In this document: piece by piece, positions 20,126 through 31,923 of the stretch | How positions within the stretch are numbered: the first letter of the stretch is position 1 | Layout of the letters: every line of letters begins with the position of its first letter | Source: Luffa acutangula | Lineage: Eukaryota > Streptophyta > Magnoliopsida > Cucurbitales > Cucurbitaceae | Length of the DNA: 64,000 nt | Assembly: GCA_036850905.1 (NCBI GenBank) | Contig: CM072087.1 | Location: 37,365,689-37,429,688, forward strand | Direction of reading: 5' to 3' | Notes under the pieces: model-generated | The model's input: the letters and a program-made list of their open reading frames with translations, nothing else | The model's database searches: none | What the model was told of the DNA's origin: nothing | Program-made: the position numbers and the translations under genes

Positions 20126-20821
20126 TATTCTTTGATTAATTCAAGACAACAAGAAGAAAATATAGTTTACACCACTATGTGAGCCCTATTAGAATATTCC
20201 AAGGAGAGGCCATGCACACACTCGTGTGGGAAAATTTTTGAAAAGATTTTATCTCAATTTTGTTTTATATATGCTCGATCTTCAGTTAGGCAAAATCATG
20301 ATCATGCATTGACTATGAGACTTGGTTTGAGTCTTGAAATATGCAAACACTTGAATCTCTATCTTTTTTATGCTTTTATGCTTGCTTGAGGATTAAAAAG
20401 GTTTAAGGTTCAATGTTGTACCAAAGGTCCAATAACGTCGTGACGTTGTCGCCAACGTCTTGAAGCCAAAAACATGTGCAAAGCCTCATCAAATATCAAA
20501 GCATTGATACGTTTAAATTTATACACTCGTTGCTATTGCCATCAAGTGCTTGTGATATGACGCCTGAAGGGCTTGCTGCACGCTAGAGATGGCAGGTGGA
20601 GAAGAGAGCCATGGGAGGTTGGCTGGCGATTCATGCTTCGTTGAGAAAGAAAATGATAAAACTAAAGAAGATGGTGGTGGTATAATTTTGCATTTGTTTA
20701 AATGATAAGTTAGGGTTTTGTTTACAATTTTCATTTGTTTACAATTTTTCCACAAGAGTCAATTAAATCCCTTCCAACCAAATTAAAACTCCAATTAACC
20801 CTCCAAAAGTTGCTCAATTAA
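20126..20821. other. Non-coding DNA, nothing recognised
   Basis: Mostly AT-rich. A GTCGTGACGTTGTCGCC stretch near 20437 resembles the GACGC palindromes of the S LTRs, so part may be a decayed S-like LTR. No supported gene. Confidence 0.4.
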
Positions 20822-22715
20822 ATTTATAATTGGAGAAAATTGATGTTTACTGCATTACATTTGCCTCTTTCAAGTTTTTGTTTTGTTTCTACAATAATGT
20901 GTACCTAAATTTTTGTTTCTAATTCAAGGGTGAATTAATTCTAGTTGTAATAACTTTTTGAGGCTTTGTACCAAATAGAATTTATTTTATTCAAGAATTT
21001 TTTTTCTTTCTTATTCTCTATTTTTTTTATTAATAATTTGATATTTAATTAAATTGACAAATTAATTTAATATCGATTGTTCTATATTGTCGTTGATGAA
21101 TTTGTGATATGTAATTGTCATGAATGATTTTAATTTAGCAGCAATGAGTTAGTTTGCTTAAGTATGGGTAAGTATAACTTTTTCATTTTACATAACTTGC
21201 ATAATAAACTTTATAGAACAATATCTCAATTAATTGAAATTGGTTTTTAGTCATTCCCATATAGATTTATTTTTTATGCTATCATTAAATCGACATTGGA
21301 CACTATCGTGTCCAATTGATTAAATGATAAGTGTTTATTTTGATGCTTGGTTAGAATCAAATAAATAGAGAATGTACACACTAATTATGGTTTTTCCACT
21401 TAAGTAGATTAAGTTCTTGAATTGAGAATTTGATTTTTACTTTTTTTTTTTAAGTCTGTGATCAAGATTACAATGGGATAGAATTTGCGCCCTTGATTTC
21501 AAATTTGGTAATTTTATTTTTATATTCACTTCTTCTTTGCTTAATTTTTATCTTAGTTCAACATTTCAAAACCTTATTTTATTTTAGTTTTCTTAAACCT
21601 TGAGAAATTAATTTGACTAGTTCTCTTGAGATACAACTTAGTTTCACATCTCTCTACAAGTTACATTAGAAGGATCAATTATTACTATGCAGTGCCTCAA
21701 AAACCAGACCAATATCCATTAGTCGTCGATTAACATCTTATTGGATTAAACTTTTGTATTCTTCCATATATATCTACTTAATATCTTTTAATGTATTCCA
21801 AAATTCTTTCTATCACATTTGGAATCGAGAATCGAAATTTGACTTGGAAAAATCCAACATGAGAACTGTAACCGCCCAAAATTTCAACAAGTTAGAATGT
21901 ATACTTAATTAAACTTTTATATTCTTCTATATCTAATATTTTATATTCTAAAATATTTGTGCTTATTCTTTTTGAGTCAACACCAAAGTCAAGAGTTTTA
22001 GGGTGTGTTTGGTTTTACTTTTCAAGTGTTTAATTTTGAAAATAAATCATTTTGAAAAAATTTCTAGTGTTTGGCAACCACTAAAAATGATTTATTAGAA
22101 AATGAGATTGATAAATAAACCATTTTGAGAGAAACACTTGAAACCAACTTGTTAAAAAAGACTTCTTGTGTAAACAATAACTTGTGTATAAAAACATTTG
22201 TGAAGAAATGCAACCAAACATATGAGTGTTTAAATTCTAAACAATTTTTATACAAAATGTTTTTTAAAAAATACATTCTTGAAAAACAATTAAACTAAAA
22301 TGTATTCCAAACGGACCCTTAATTAACAAGTTAGAATGTATACTTAATTCTTTCTATCACATTTTAAATGGAGAATCTAAGAATGGGGGAGGAAGAAGAG
22401 GGGAAAGAGAGAGAAAAATAAATAAACGAATAAAATGTTTTTAATTAACAAAATAATTTTGAAAAAAAATTAAAAAAAATTATTAAAAAAATTGTCACAT
22501 CAATTTTCTGTTAGTAATTAACAGAAAAGTTAATGAAGGGACTAGAGGTATAACAAAATCCAAACCTTAGGAGTAAAATTATTGAATTTGAAACTTATGG
22601 AACCAAAATGTAACCTATCCTATCATGACTAAAAGTGTATTTTTTCCTAAATTTTATTGAAACACTTGCGTGGATGACCCACTGGAGAGGCAAAATAAAA
22701 AATGTCCTAAATTTT
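20822..22715 (+). repeat. Paralogous segment, copy 1 (partner 38174-40055)
   Basis: Colinear with 38174-40055 over about 1.55 kb once MITEs are set aside. Shared stretches include TTTATAATTGGAGAAA at the left edge, AATTCAAGGGTGAATTAATTC, GGCTTTGTACCAAATAGAAT, GTCTGTGATCAAGATTACA, and TTAACAAAATAATTTTGAAA near the right. It is AT-rich with no sustained coding frame. This copy holds a MITE at 22001-22318 that copy 2 lacks. Confidence 0.92.
22001..22318. mobile_element. Tourist-like MITE (318 bp), TTA target duplication, empty site known
   Basis: Inverted ends GGGTGTGTTTGG and GGGTCCGTTTGG, flanked by TTA (21998-22000 and 22319-22321). The paralogous segment reads straight through (CTTTAATTAACAAG near 39659), so it is the empty site. 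TTA duplication and these ends fit a PIF/Harbinger-derived MITE. Confidence 0.93.
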
Positions 22716-22974
22716 TATTTATAATGTTGGGCAAATTGCAAAAACCACCCCTCAAGTATGCTAATTGTAACAATTACACCCCTAAACTTTCAATTGTAAA
22801 AATTGAACCCCCAAACTTTCAAAAGTGTAAAAATTGAATCCTTAAACTTTAAATGTTAAGGATTTAACATGTTTACGTCCCGATTACATGAATTAAGAGT
22901 CTAGCCGCTCATGGAATAAGAACGAGCTGAATTCTTCATGGAGTACATCATGAAAAGCAAGAAATGTAACGACC
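22716..22974. other. Non-coding repeat-like DNA
   Basis: Three imperfect copies of a TAAACTTTCAATTGTAAAAATTGAA-type motif (22790-22850) in the AAATTGCAAAAACCACC context. No gene. Confidence 0.45.
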
Positions 22975-23928
22975 CGACTTCTTAAATAATCGTTTCGGGA
23001 CCATTACAACAATGCATTATTTGGAGGCCTTTTTAAATAAAAATAATTTGAAACATAAACACTAATTTAAGCAAAAACTTTCAAACAAAACTTTTATTCG
23101 GGATCCCTAAATTTTAAAAGTTTTAAATAATTTCTAAAATATAAATGTTCATGACCTCTAGAAAATTTCTCAAACAAATTTACAAATCAATAAAGTAGAA
23201 GAGAGTTCTTGAAGCGGAAGAAAAATATGAAATTTAGGTCCTCTCATGGCTGTCTAATGGATTCTCATCAATCGCCTTTCACCTGCCCTTGCAATTACCT
23301 CAAAAAAAATATATATTTTTTTAAAAGAATGAGTATTTAAAATACTCAGTAAGTGACCCTACTATTGAGGTTGGGTCACGCTTTAAACACGTATTGAAAA
23401 TCAACAAAAAATATCTTTTTGGTGGCTTTTAAACTTTATTTTAAACTTACTAATGAGAGAGGATATACATCAATTTCATGCATATCCTAGACACATCAAT
23501 TTCATGTGTCTCCTATGGAGGCCGTCAATTTCACAAACATTGACTTAGGTACATCAATTTCATGTCCCTACGTCATGTGTAGGCATCTCTGAATGTACAT
23601 CAATTTCATGTACACTTATAAAATTTAAGAACTCATAAATCATTTAAAACTCATACATATAATGGAATTTTGAGAGACCACCAACTCAAATATTTCAACA
23701 TTAACGATTACAAGCAATAATGATAAATTTCATGTTTTCAATAATTTTCATAAACGGAAATATAATCAAACAATTCATAAAGCACGAGAATTTTGGAAAA
23801 ATCAAACACGCACACCCAATCCAAAATCCAAACAATTCATAAGTCGTCGGGTGCCGCTGGAAAACCTGCCGGAGAGGGAGGTCTTGAGGCTGCTGGTCGG
23901 GTGCTTAAGGGAAGGAGGATGAAGATGG
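22975..23928 (-). repeat. Q/gypsy-type LTR fragment, minus orientation
   Basis: On the plus strand it begins TGTAACGACCCGACTTC, the reverse of an LTR ending GGGTCGTTACA like that at 35294. It then shares blocks with 49900-50500: CGGGATCCC, TGGCTGTC and CAATCGCCTT, and AATACTCAGTAAGT. The sequence CATCAATTTCATG recurs about five times at 23469-23607. The 5' part of the LTR is missing; an R LTR follows directly. Confidence 0.65.
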
Positions 23929-24063
23929 TGTTGGGTTTTATCCCCTAAAACTCGTAGATAATAAATGTAACATTTGACTGAACATTAATAAAATGATGTA
24001 CTATTCATTTATCTTGTTTGTATTAAGTAAATCTTGTTTTATGAACCCTAATCAGATAAACTA

Positions 24064-24295
24064 AGTGCATGTTTGGGAGTGATTTTAAAATGGTGAAAAT
24101 CACTTTTATTATATTCAAAATCACTCCGAAACATACCTTTAATAATTCAAAATTAATTTGTTGGTATGAAATCACATTTAAAAGTGTGAAATCAAACATA
24201 AAATTTATTTTGAATAATTAAAAGTATGTTTCAGGGTAATTTCGAATATGAAAAAAGTGATTTAGTCATTTTAAAATCACTCCCAAACATGCACT
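24064..24295. mobile_element. Fold-back MITE (232 bp)
   Basis: Ends AGTGCATGTTTGGGAGTG and its exact reverse complement CACTCCCAAACATGCACT. Inverted similarity continues through most of the element, so the whole can fold into one long hairpin of about 90 bp per arm. It interrupts the R LTR between ATAAACTA and AACATCC. The duplication is short and ambiguous because target and ends overlap (TA up to ACTA). Confidence 0.88.
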
Positions 24296-24865
24296 AAACA
24301 TCCTAGGCTGTTAGTATGAGGCTTGAACTAGTATGTAGGGACATACGGGGATCAATGTTCAAGATACAGCCGAAAGGGTCTATAGTATAGGGATAAAGTT
24401 GGGTACCTTATCCTGGTGACACTATGGATACGACCCGCTTTGTATTATGAAACAAATGCAATGATCCAACACGTTGGTGTAGTGGACATGCGAGGGGGGT
24501 ATCCTGTGCAATGAGTTTGCACAAGACCGGACCGCGAGATAGTTAACCACTAGCTCTAACACCGTTAGCTAGTTAGGTTTCTATCTCACTAGGATGACCT
24601 AGGCAATTTGGTCTCAATCCTGAGTGGATTATGGACTCCTGTTCACGAGGGGTTGTCCTTTGATTTGTATGGGTGAGAGTGGTCTGCACGCCGACTCAAT
24701 AAGCATACCATTTTGGGGACAATACTGAGGGGAAAGCTGGGAACATAATCACACAAGATGGAATTCACTCCTTCCCGACTCTAGGGTAAGTAGAGGTGTG
24801 TTCCCATAAGTGGCGTCTCCGGGTCTTGAACAATGGGCCCTATCCTCACTACAAGAAAATTGGGT

Positions 24866-25110
24866 TATGCCGACGTGATTTTTGCCGACGATAGAAAACG
24901 CGTCGAGAGAAGCTGTTTCTCCTGACGCAGACCAAACAACGTCGAGAGAAACAGATGTGAACGCTTTCTCCCGACGCCGTCATTGACAGTGTCGGAAGAG
25001 AGTATATCTCTCGACGCACTTGTCAAGAACGTCGGGATAGAGGATACAAGGAAGGACCTCTCCCGACGCCATTAGTAAGGACATCGAGAGAAGCCTTTCT
25101 GCCAATGCCA
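24866..25110. repeat. Left subterminal repeats of the CACTA element
   Basis: Repeated CCCGACG / CGTCGGGA / CGTCGAGAGAA motifs in both orientations (for example TCTCCCGACGCCATT near 25058). In En/Spm elements TnpA binds such motifs; binding here is inferred. Confidence 0.8.
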
Positions 25111-25149
25111 TCACTACGGTGTTGACAGAAAATAGATGAAATAGGGAAA

Positions 25150-27490
25150 AATCGATTTTGCCCTATTTTTGTGTCTTCCTTAAGTTTCTTCGAAAATCAA
25201 AAAAGCCATCTCCCCTCTGTCGAGCTCTCTAAGATCCATCCTTTTGATCTTCATCTCACTCTTCACGCCGACTTCCCCTCCTCGTCGACCGTCTCTCCAC
25301 CGTTCAGTGCCGCCGTCGCCTGCCTTCTCTCTCCACTCTTGTCATCGCCGACGGCTCTCTCCGCTAGTGTCGCTGCCACCACCCATCTTTTTACACTGGC
25401 TTTGTACTCTGTTGTTAGAGGTATTCTCACAAACTCAATCAAGTTTTTCTTCTCCACAACTTAAATCTGGACTTGTCTAATGAAAGAAAGGTGCTGTTAT
25501 AATTGCAAAACAACCTCAGCATGTTTATAGTTCTAGATTATCGTTCGTTTTGATGAATTTTGAGATTAAAACTATTGTTGTGAGGAAGACAATGAGCTTT
25601 TTTATGAAAATTGAAGTTCTCTCGCAAAGATCAACCAATCACCAATTGTAGTTTGAATTTACTTGAAATTAGAACAAACCATAGTACTTTATAATTAAGT
25701 GAACTGAATACAGAGGAGGGGAAGAGTGGAAATATTCTTCTCTTATTCTCACTTCAACTATGAAATAAGGGCTGCAAATAAAATGGTTTAGGCCCGAACA
25801 AAAAGATCACGTGCCAAAACCTCATGTTTCCCAGAAGCTAAATAATCAAAGATTAACGACACTATTAACGTATTTAAGATATGCTCATGGGCAGCAGAGT
25901 GTTTAAACTAACTCTCTGTCGTTACTATATATTTTAACCTAGATAGGTATGAATATGAATTTTTATTCGAGGGTATGTGAACCAGGTTTTTGAGAGGGAC
26001 ATTCACTTTCAACTCGCAAGATAGCTACTGTTGTTCCTACAGTGATACCACATATCTCTCTCTTCTCTCATTCAAACTCTTGGTTTCTCCATTCTCCTCT
26101 CACGTAAGTTCCCCTCCCTTTCCATTATCTGGATTCTTGTTCTCTCTCCATCACGATTTTTGATTACTTGTCTCCATAAAAGAGTTTAATCATTTCTCTT
26201 TGGGAATTACATATGCCATAATGATGGTCAGAAGTTTGTTTTTGGTCTTTCTGGATGGTTTTAATTTGAGATTGCTTGTTAGTCGATATCCTGACATGAT
26301 TGCAAGTCTGCAGTTGTGATTTTCAGCTGTGCCCCAAAGTGTCTGTTAAAAACTTTTGAAATTTGGAGAATTGTGTTTCCATTGTGTTTTCCATTGTGTT
26401 TACCAATTTAGAATGAGTTTGACATGACTTTCGAGAGGAGGGAAAAATAATTTGGATGAAAATCACTTTCCAAAGATATGAAAAAGTGATATGAGAAAGT
26501 TATGAAAAAGTTAGTAGAAACTGAAGCTCGATTTTAGAACATTGCTCTCAAACACATTCTGAACGCCTTAACTACGGAAACATATAAGTTTGAGAACTAA
26601 TATGAGATGATTAAATTAATGCCTTAATAAGAAACCAACAGACGAAATATGCTTGGTAGTCGAAGCTGATTTTCTTATAAAAAGGAAGAAAAAAAAATTG
26701 TCTGTGCTTGGTAGTGAAGTGATAAATTTTAGAACATTTCTCTCAAACACATTCTGAACTCATCCATAGTCTTTTCATATTGAATCTCATTTCATTTTGT
26801 TTGTTCATGCGAATGTGAATCTCCAGGTTTGAGTTTAGGATTAATTGAACCTTTCAAAAATGAATAGTAGAATGAGACAACCTGTTATAGCATCAAAACT
26901 TCATGTTTCCAATCTGAAATCGTTGATTAGGGACCTTCATGGCTGGTTAAGAAGCACGTTTCGTTTATGTCATGGTTGAGAATTCTCTGGCCACATGAAT
27001 CTCTTTTGGTTTTTGTGTGTTCAAATGCCCAAATATCTTGGGCTCATTCTTGACATTTTTCCTTAGGTTTTTCTTTTTTATGGGCTCAATTTAACTCAAT
27101 GCATTTAATAATAGAGGAAGTAAAATTTCTCAAGTTTGTATTTGATTGGAAGATAGTAATTTTGAGGAATCTTCTGCTTTCATTCAACATTTTGATTGTT
27201 GGGTTACTTGATGTCAAGTTTGTAAATTATATTGTGAGCATATCAAATAGATTATATTTTCTACAAATCTATACATGCGAGCAAACCATAGAACCATTTT
27301 AAGTTTGAAGTATCTCTCTTGTTTGTCACATGTACATGACAAAATAACTTCTGTGAAATTGATTTCATCAAATTATCTCGTTAATGATTATCTAATGTGT
27401 GCCAAACCATCTAAACCATATATTGACAATTCCAATTTTCCCTATAAAGAAACAAAGTTGGTCACTATCTTGATATCAACATCTGAGACT
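25150..27490 (+). other. CACTA interior upstream of TnpD remnant, no recognised coding exons
   Basis: A C-rich stretch (25171-25460) with overlapping open frames in all directions looks like a leader exon; GTTAGAGGTATTC near 25415 and CACGTAAGTT near 26101 are plausible donors. No transposase motif is visible before about 27500. It may be leader and intron of the element, captured host DNA, or both. Confidence 0.4.
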
Positions 27491-27503
27491 AAAATGACCT
27501 CAA

Positions 27504-28378
27504 GCTCGGAGCGCAGCCGATTTATATAATCGACACAAGCAGGCATTTCCGGAATGGTTTAAGGCACAGGTGACAATTTCGTTTTTCAAATAAATGTACA
27601 AAAAATGAATGGCGCTGACCTTATATTTAATTTTTAACAGGTTCTTTCGTTATGGGAGAGTGGCAATATGTCCGATGATTTGTACTCACTAGCGATGGGA
27701 CCCGCGTCTGGTGTGCGATCGTATAGTGGATGCATTGTCAACGGGGTTCGATTTCACACGTTTGATCGTGATGCGCGTCGGGCAACACAAAATAGTGGAA
27801 TTATGGTCCCTAGAGAAAGTGCGAGCGGAGGTGATGAAAGTAATTTCTACAGTGTATTGAACGAAGTTCTAAACCTTCGATATGCTAATAGAAGATGTGT
27901 TATGTTGTTCAATTGTACATGGTTCGACACAGATAGTAACAAGAATATGTCACACATGGATTTAGGGTTAAAGTCAATCAATACATCTCGATTTTGGTAT
28001 GCTGATGAACCTTTCATTCTTGCTAATCAAGCACAACAGGTCTTCTATACCAACGACCCAAAATATGGTGACCCTTGGAAAGTAGTTCAGACAGTCCAAC
28101 ATAAACGCTTGGGGGATGTACCGGAGGCAGGAAATATGGAGGATGATCAACTTGCACCGCTAGAAGCTATTAGTGGAATAGGTGTTGATGAATGGATTGA
28201 GGAAGATAACAGAATGTGCAGAGATGAAGTTGAACCCACAATCATAGAAGGACAACTTACTGAGAACAATGATGACAATTTCATAAATGACGAAGAAGAT
28301 GACGTAGAAGTACCCTCCGACGAAGAATATGACGTAGAACTGGAGGTTGCAACCTCCAGTTCAGAACAAGAAGCCTGA
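27504..28378 (+). pseudogene. 3' end of a TnpD (TNP2-type) CACTA transposase
   Basis: Two exons. 27504-27569 encodes a stretch with RHKQAFPEWFKAQ and ends at a GTGACA donor. 27641-28378, after a TTTTTAACAG acceptor, encodes VLSLWESGNMSDDLYSLAMG, then SYSGCIVNGVRFHT, RYANRRCVMLFNCTWFDTD, INTSRFWYADEPFILANQAQ and VFYTNDPKYGDPWKVVQTVQ, and ends in an acidic tail (EEDDVEVPSDEEYDVELE) with a TGA at 28376-28378. This is the DUF4216 region and C-terminus of TNP2-like transposases. An in-frame TGA at 27495-27497 and the absence of the upstream exons show that the catalytic TNP2 part has been deleted. The exon itself is well preserved, with no internal stop. Confidence 0.9.
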
Positions 28379-28528
28379 CATGAGCCACGCGTAACTATAA
28401 TTTTCATGTATGAACTAATTATAAGTATGTTTGATTTACTTAACATTGTTTTCTTTCTCTTTTTCAGGTATACGATGGCATAGTCATCATCACGCATACA
28501 TGACGAGACTGATGGAGAGTATGTCGAG

Positions 28529-30024
28529 GTGTGCTGCCACCCCCTCCCGCGAACTTACCATCTTCCACGGAGGATACGTCAGGTACATCGTGTAAGTTCA
28601 ATTTTCATCAAATTTTCTTGTTACTTAAGCGATCAAGTGGTTTCCTGTTTGCCCTCAGATGGTACATCCATGACTGGGAGGAACAAACGTGGATATGGAC
28701 AGAATCTTCTCTTGGACAACTACGTCACGAAACATGACAAAATTCCAATTACAATCGATCCAGAGGTGAAAAAGCCAGTTGGGAAATGGGCGACACAATT
28801 TAGCATATCTATTGGTACGGGCGTATGGGAGTCTTTTTCTATTCGATTCGACACTTGGGATAATGTAACTGAAGAGGCTAAGAAGCTGGTAAAGTCTCGA
28901 CTGCTGGTGAGTAGAACATCTTCTCGTGTTGTTACATTATGTGCTACATCAAAGTTCCATACTCAGATATCTATTGTTTTTTTGTAGGACCATTTTTCTG
29001 CTTGACCTGAATTTACCTGTAGTTGTGCGCTTTATAGATCATAGAATGATGAACGCATATAGGGAGTACAGAGGGGAATTATCTAAACATTACAAATCTT
29101 CCGACACTCACGAACAGGCACGGGAGCATCCACCTGAGCGACTGAAAAATTCATTGGATGATTGGCATTATCTTTGCAACAAGTTCCACGACCCGAATTG
29201 GAAGGTATGCGAGTATATTCTCGTTGTTGGTTTCGATTTTCTTTCCAAAGTTTAGATCCTTATGTTTGTTAACTTATGTAGAAATCTTCAGAATCGAATA
29301 AAAGGAGTCGATCCATGTTGGCGTTCAACCACATGGCAGGGTCAAAATCATTTATAAACATTCAACACGAAATGATAAGATATGAATAAACTAATTAAGT
29401 TATCTCTACGATTATCAATAAGCGATTTCTTAAAATTTTACTTGTATTTGAATTGCAGAAAGAGAAGGAGGGTCGAGAAATATATCCGATTGAACTGTTT
29501 GAACTGACCCATTCGAAAAATGGAAAGTGGGTGAACCAGGTAGCGGAGGATGCACATGTAAGAATCTAAACTTTAGTTACTTTGTGTAGTTTTAAAGAAC
29601 TTAATTGTATATTTTATAAATGTAGGGGAAGATGATAGATCTGCGGGATGCTCCTATTCCAGAAGGATCTCAACCACTCAGTAAACCTCAAATATGTGAG
29701 ACGATTTTGGGTAAACGACCTGACCATGTTAAAGGCATGGGTTGGGGACCTAAGCCATCTCGTTCAAACAGGAGTGGCAGCACATCAGTCAGTTCGGGAC
29801 CCACGCAGAGAGAACTTGAACAACAAGCAGAGATTAACACCTTGAAGGCCCAATGTGAAAATATACAGAAAGAGCTCCAGACCAGCAAGCAGTCTGCGCA
29901 GAAGACGATAGAGGAAGTAAATGTCCTGAAATACATGGTTCGACATCTCGTGGAATCACATAATTTAATCGACTCACAACATATGGACATCCCAAACTTA
30001 GGTACGAAGAAGTTCATAATTTAA
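28529..30024 (+). CDS. TnpA-like protein of the CACTA element (multi-exon, probably defective)
   Basis: A six-exon model: end of exon 1 at 28591; then 28659-28906, 28988-29204, 29282-29372, 29459-29557 and 29626-30024 (stop TAA). Most junctions show GT...AG. The product fits the plant transposase Transposase_24/Ptta family: NKRGYGQNLLLDNYVTKHDK, WATQFSISIGTGVWESF, then FIDHRMMNAYREYRGELSKH, EHPPERLKNSLDDWHYLC, a VELFELTH-like stretch (reads IELFELTHSKNGKWVNQVAE) and a C-terminal coiled-coil-like part from about 29815 (LEQQAEINTLKAQCENIQKE). TnpA binds the subterminal repeats. Defects: one extra base in the T run at 28992-28996 shifts the frame in exon 3, and the donor after 29372 reads AT, not GT. 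The start is unclear because the exon-1 frame meets a TGA. Confidence 0.8.
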
Positions 30025-30955
30025 AGACATGGTTGGATTGTTTTAGTTCTTTATAAGTTAGATGATTTAGTTGGTACAGATATACTTCATTAATATTAGA
30101 TGTCTATAAGTTAAATTTTTGGTAAATCTACATTGTTGTGTTTTTGGTTTAGGAAAAGTTACTTACCGTTTTGTAATTTTGTTTTACTTAATAAAATTAG
30201 ATCAACTTGGTTGTTTTTCTTAAATTTGGTGTTTTGCTTGTATAGTTTTGTAATTTCATTAGTTAAATCATAACTTCATTAGTTATGATTTGGATTACTG
30301 TGTTATGCGAAATCTGGCTCGCTTGTATTTGGAGATTGTGGTGTTGGTCAGGTGTTATAAGGGCTGTAGTTGGGTGTTTCTAGCTATATTGAAGTGCATT
30401 TCTCTTGTTTAGCAGGTCTAACAAAATATGGGTTACTCTTATCTATGTCGTTATGCTGTCGATTTTTTCGGAGCATCTATTTAATAATTTAGATGGTTTA
30501 AATTAGTTTAAAACTTAGTGTAAAACTTAGTTTCAAGTTAAAACTTTCGCTTCTAGCATCTAGTTGATTTTCTTCCTTTGATTTTTTGTAGATGATTCGA
30601 CTCAATCTTGATATGGAAGGACACATTTGCATTTGGAGGCCACCACGAGCTTGTTAGATGTTTTTTCTGTAACTAAAGACTTTCGCTTCTAACTTTTTAT
30701 TAGAATTATGTGTACCGAACAATATTTTTAATTTCGTGTATTTTTTTATACTTTTAGTTTTTTGTACTTCAATTTATAATGCAGGATTTTATATCTCTCG
30801 ACTTTCATGTATATGTATAATATCTTGAATTTAATTGAATGCATTTTGATTTTATGTATGTGTAATATCTTGAATGTGTTTCTTTTAGACTTTCAAAACA
30901 TAAAAAATAGCAAAACGAAATAAATAAATAAATAAGTAAAAAGATAAAAAGATAA
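30025..30955 (+). other. 3' untranslated and internal AT-rich part of the CACTA element
   Basis: AT-rich with several AATAAA-like signals (for example AATAAAAT near 30189). No gene seen. Confidence 0.5.
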
Positions 30956-30959
30956 ATAA

Positions 30960-31410
30960 AGGCTCTGCCGACGCGTAAGTCAACATGTTGGTAGTGGGCA
31001 TTTCTGCCAACGCGCAAGTCAACGCGTTGGTAGAAATTGCTCTACAAACTTTTCTGTCGACGCGTTGACTTCCGCGTCGGGAGAGACCATTTCTCCCGAC
31101 GCACGGTCAACACGTAGGCAGAAAATTGAGTCCATCGCTTTCTGCCGACGCGTTGACCACCGCGTCGGCAGAAATGCTCTATGCCGACGCGAAAGTCAAC
31201 GAGTCGGCAAAAGCGTCCCTAATTGCTCCCCACATTATGCGTTGGCAGATACGGTCTCTGCCGACACATGACAAATACGCGTCGGCAGAGGCTCTGCCGA
31301 CACGTTTTTCCCGACTAGTCTCCCGACGTCTGAATACGCGTCAGAGGAACCTTTGCCGACGTGTATTCCGATCTTTCCTGACGCATATGCGCGTCGGGAA
31401 AGACCTTAAT
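30960..31410. repeat. Right subterminal repeats of the CACTA element
   Basis: About twenty CCGACGC / GCGTCGG(C/G)AGA motifs, many as inverted pairs joined by GTCAAC or GTTGACC (for example GCCGACGCGTTGACC near 31144). The right array is longer and denser than the left, as in other CACTA elements. Confidence 0.85.
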
Positions 31411-31923
31411 GGTTGTAGTGCCTCTCTATAGCACGAGAGAGACTTCTGTTTGTTGGTTAGAACTCAAACAAGTTGTTCATTAGAGGAGCACTGGGACTTA
31501 AGGACAAAAATGTAACCCAGAGGTAAAACGGTAATTTTGTTAGGTTTTATGCCCTAAAACTCGTAGATAGTGAATGTAAACAAATTATATACTTGTTTTG
31601 ATAAAATGTTATTGTTAAATATTGCACAATTTGACCCAAATCCAATAAACTAAGATCCAAGGTTGTTTGTATGTAACTTGAACTAGTATATGGGGACATA
31701 CGGGGATCAATGTCCAAGTAACAACCTAAAAGGTCTATAGTACAAGGATAAGGTTGGGTACCTTATCCTGGTAACCCTATGTGATACGACCCGCTTTATA
31801 TTTGATACAGACGTATTGATCCAAAGCTTCCATGTAGTGGACATACGAGTAGGGGTATCCTATGCAATGAGTTTGCATAATACCGGACCACGAAATATTA
31901 ACCGCTAGCTGTAACACCGATAA

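Larger units (their letters stand above)
24847..31420 (+). mobile_element. Complete CACTA (En/Spm) transposon, 6574 bp, CCT target duplication
   Basis: The left end CACTACAAGAAAATTGGG and the right end, whose reverse complement is CACTACAACC, are the inverted CACTA termini. CCT is directly repeated (24844-24846 and 31421-31423), the 3-bp duplication of this superfamily. Subterminal arrays built on CCGACGC / GCGTCGG lie just inside both ends. Inside are the 3' exons of a TnpD-like transposase and a TnpA-like gene, both on the plus strand. Most of TnpD is gone, so the element is probably non-autonomous. It is inserted in an R LTR, which reads on across the insertion point. Confidence 0.96.
23929..31537 (+). 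repeat. R-family LTR, plus orientation, interrupted by a MITE and a CACTA element
   Basis: Starts TGTTGGGTTTTATCCCC at 23929 and is colinear with other R LTRs. It is broken at 24064-24295 by a MITE and at 24847-31420 by a CACTA element, then resumes CCTCTCTATAGCACGAGAG (compare CCTCTCAATGGCACGAGAG in the R LTR at 54478). It stops at 31537, where another R LTR starts. Its 3' half is not found downstream. Confidence 0.85.

Noticed and set aside
25171..25480. Overlapping open frames in the CACTA interior as a captured gene
   Set aside because: Three overlapping frames on both strands over a C-rich stretch, none with a known domain; a leader exon is as likely. Kept only as an open question.
30960..31410. 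CRISPR-like regular repeat
   Set aside because: The motif is only 7-10 bp, occurs in both orientations with irregular spacing, and lies at a CACTA end; these are transposase-binding subterminal repeats.
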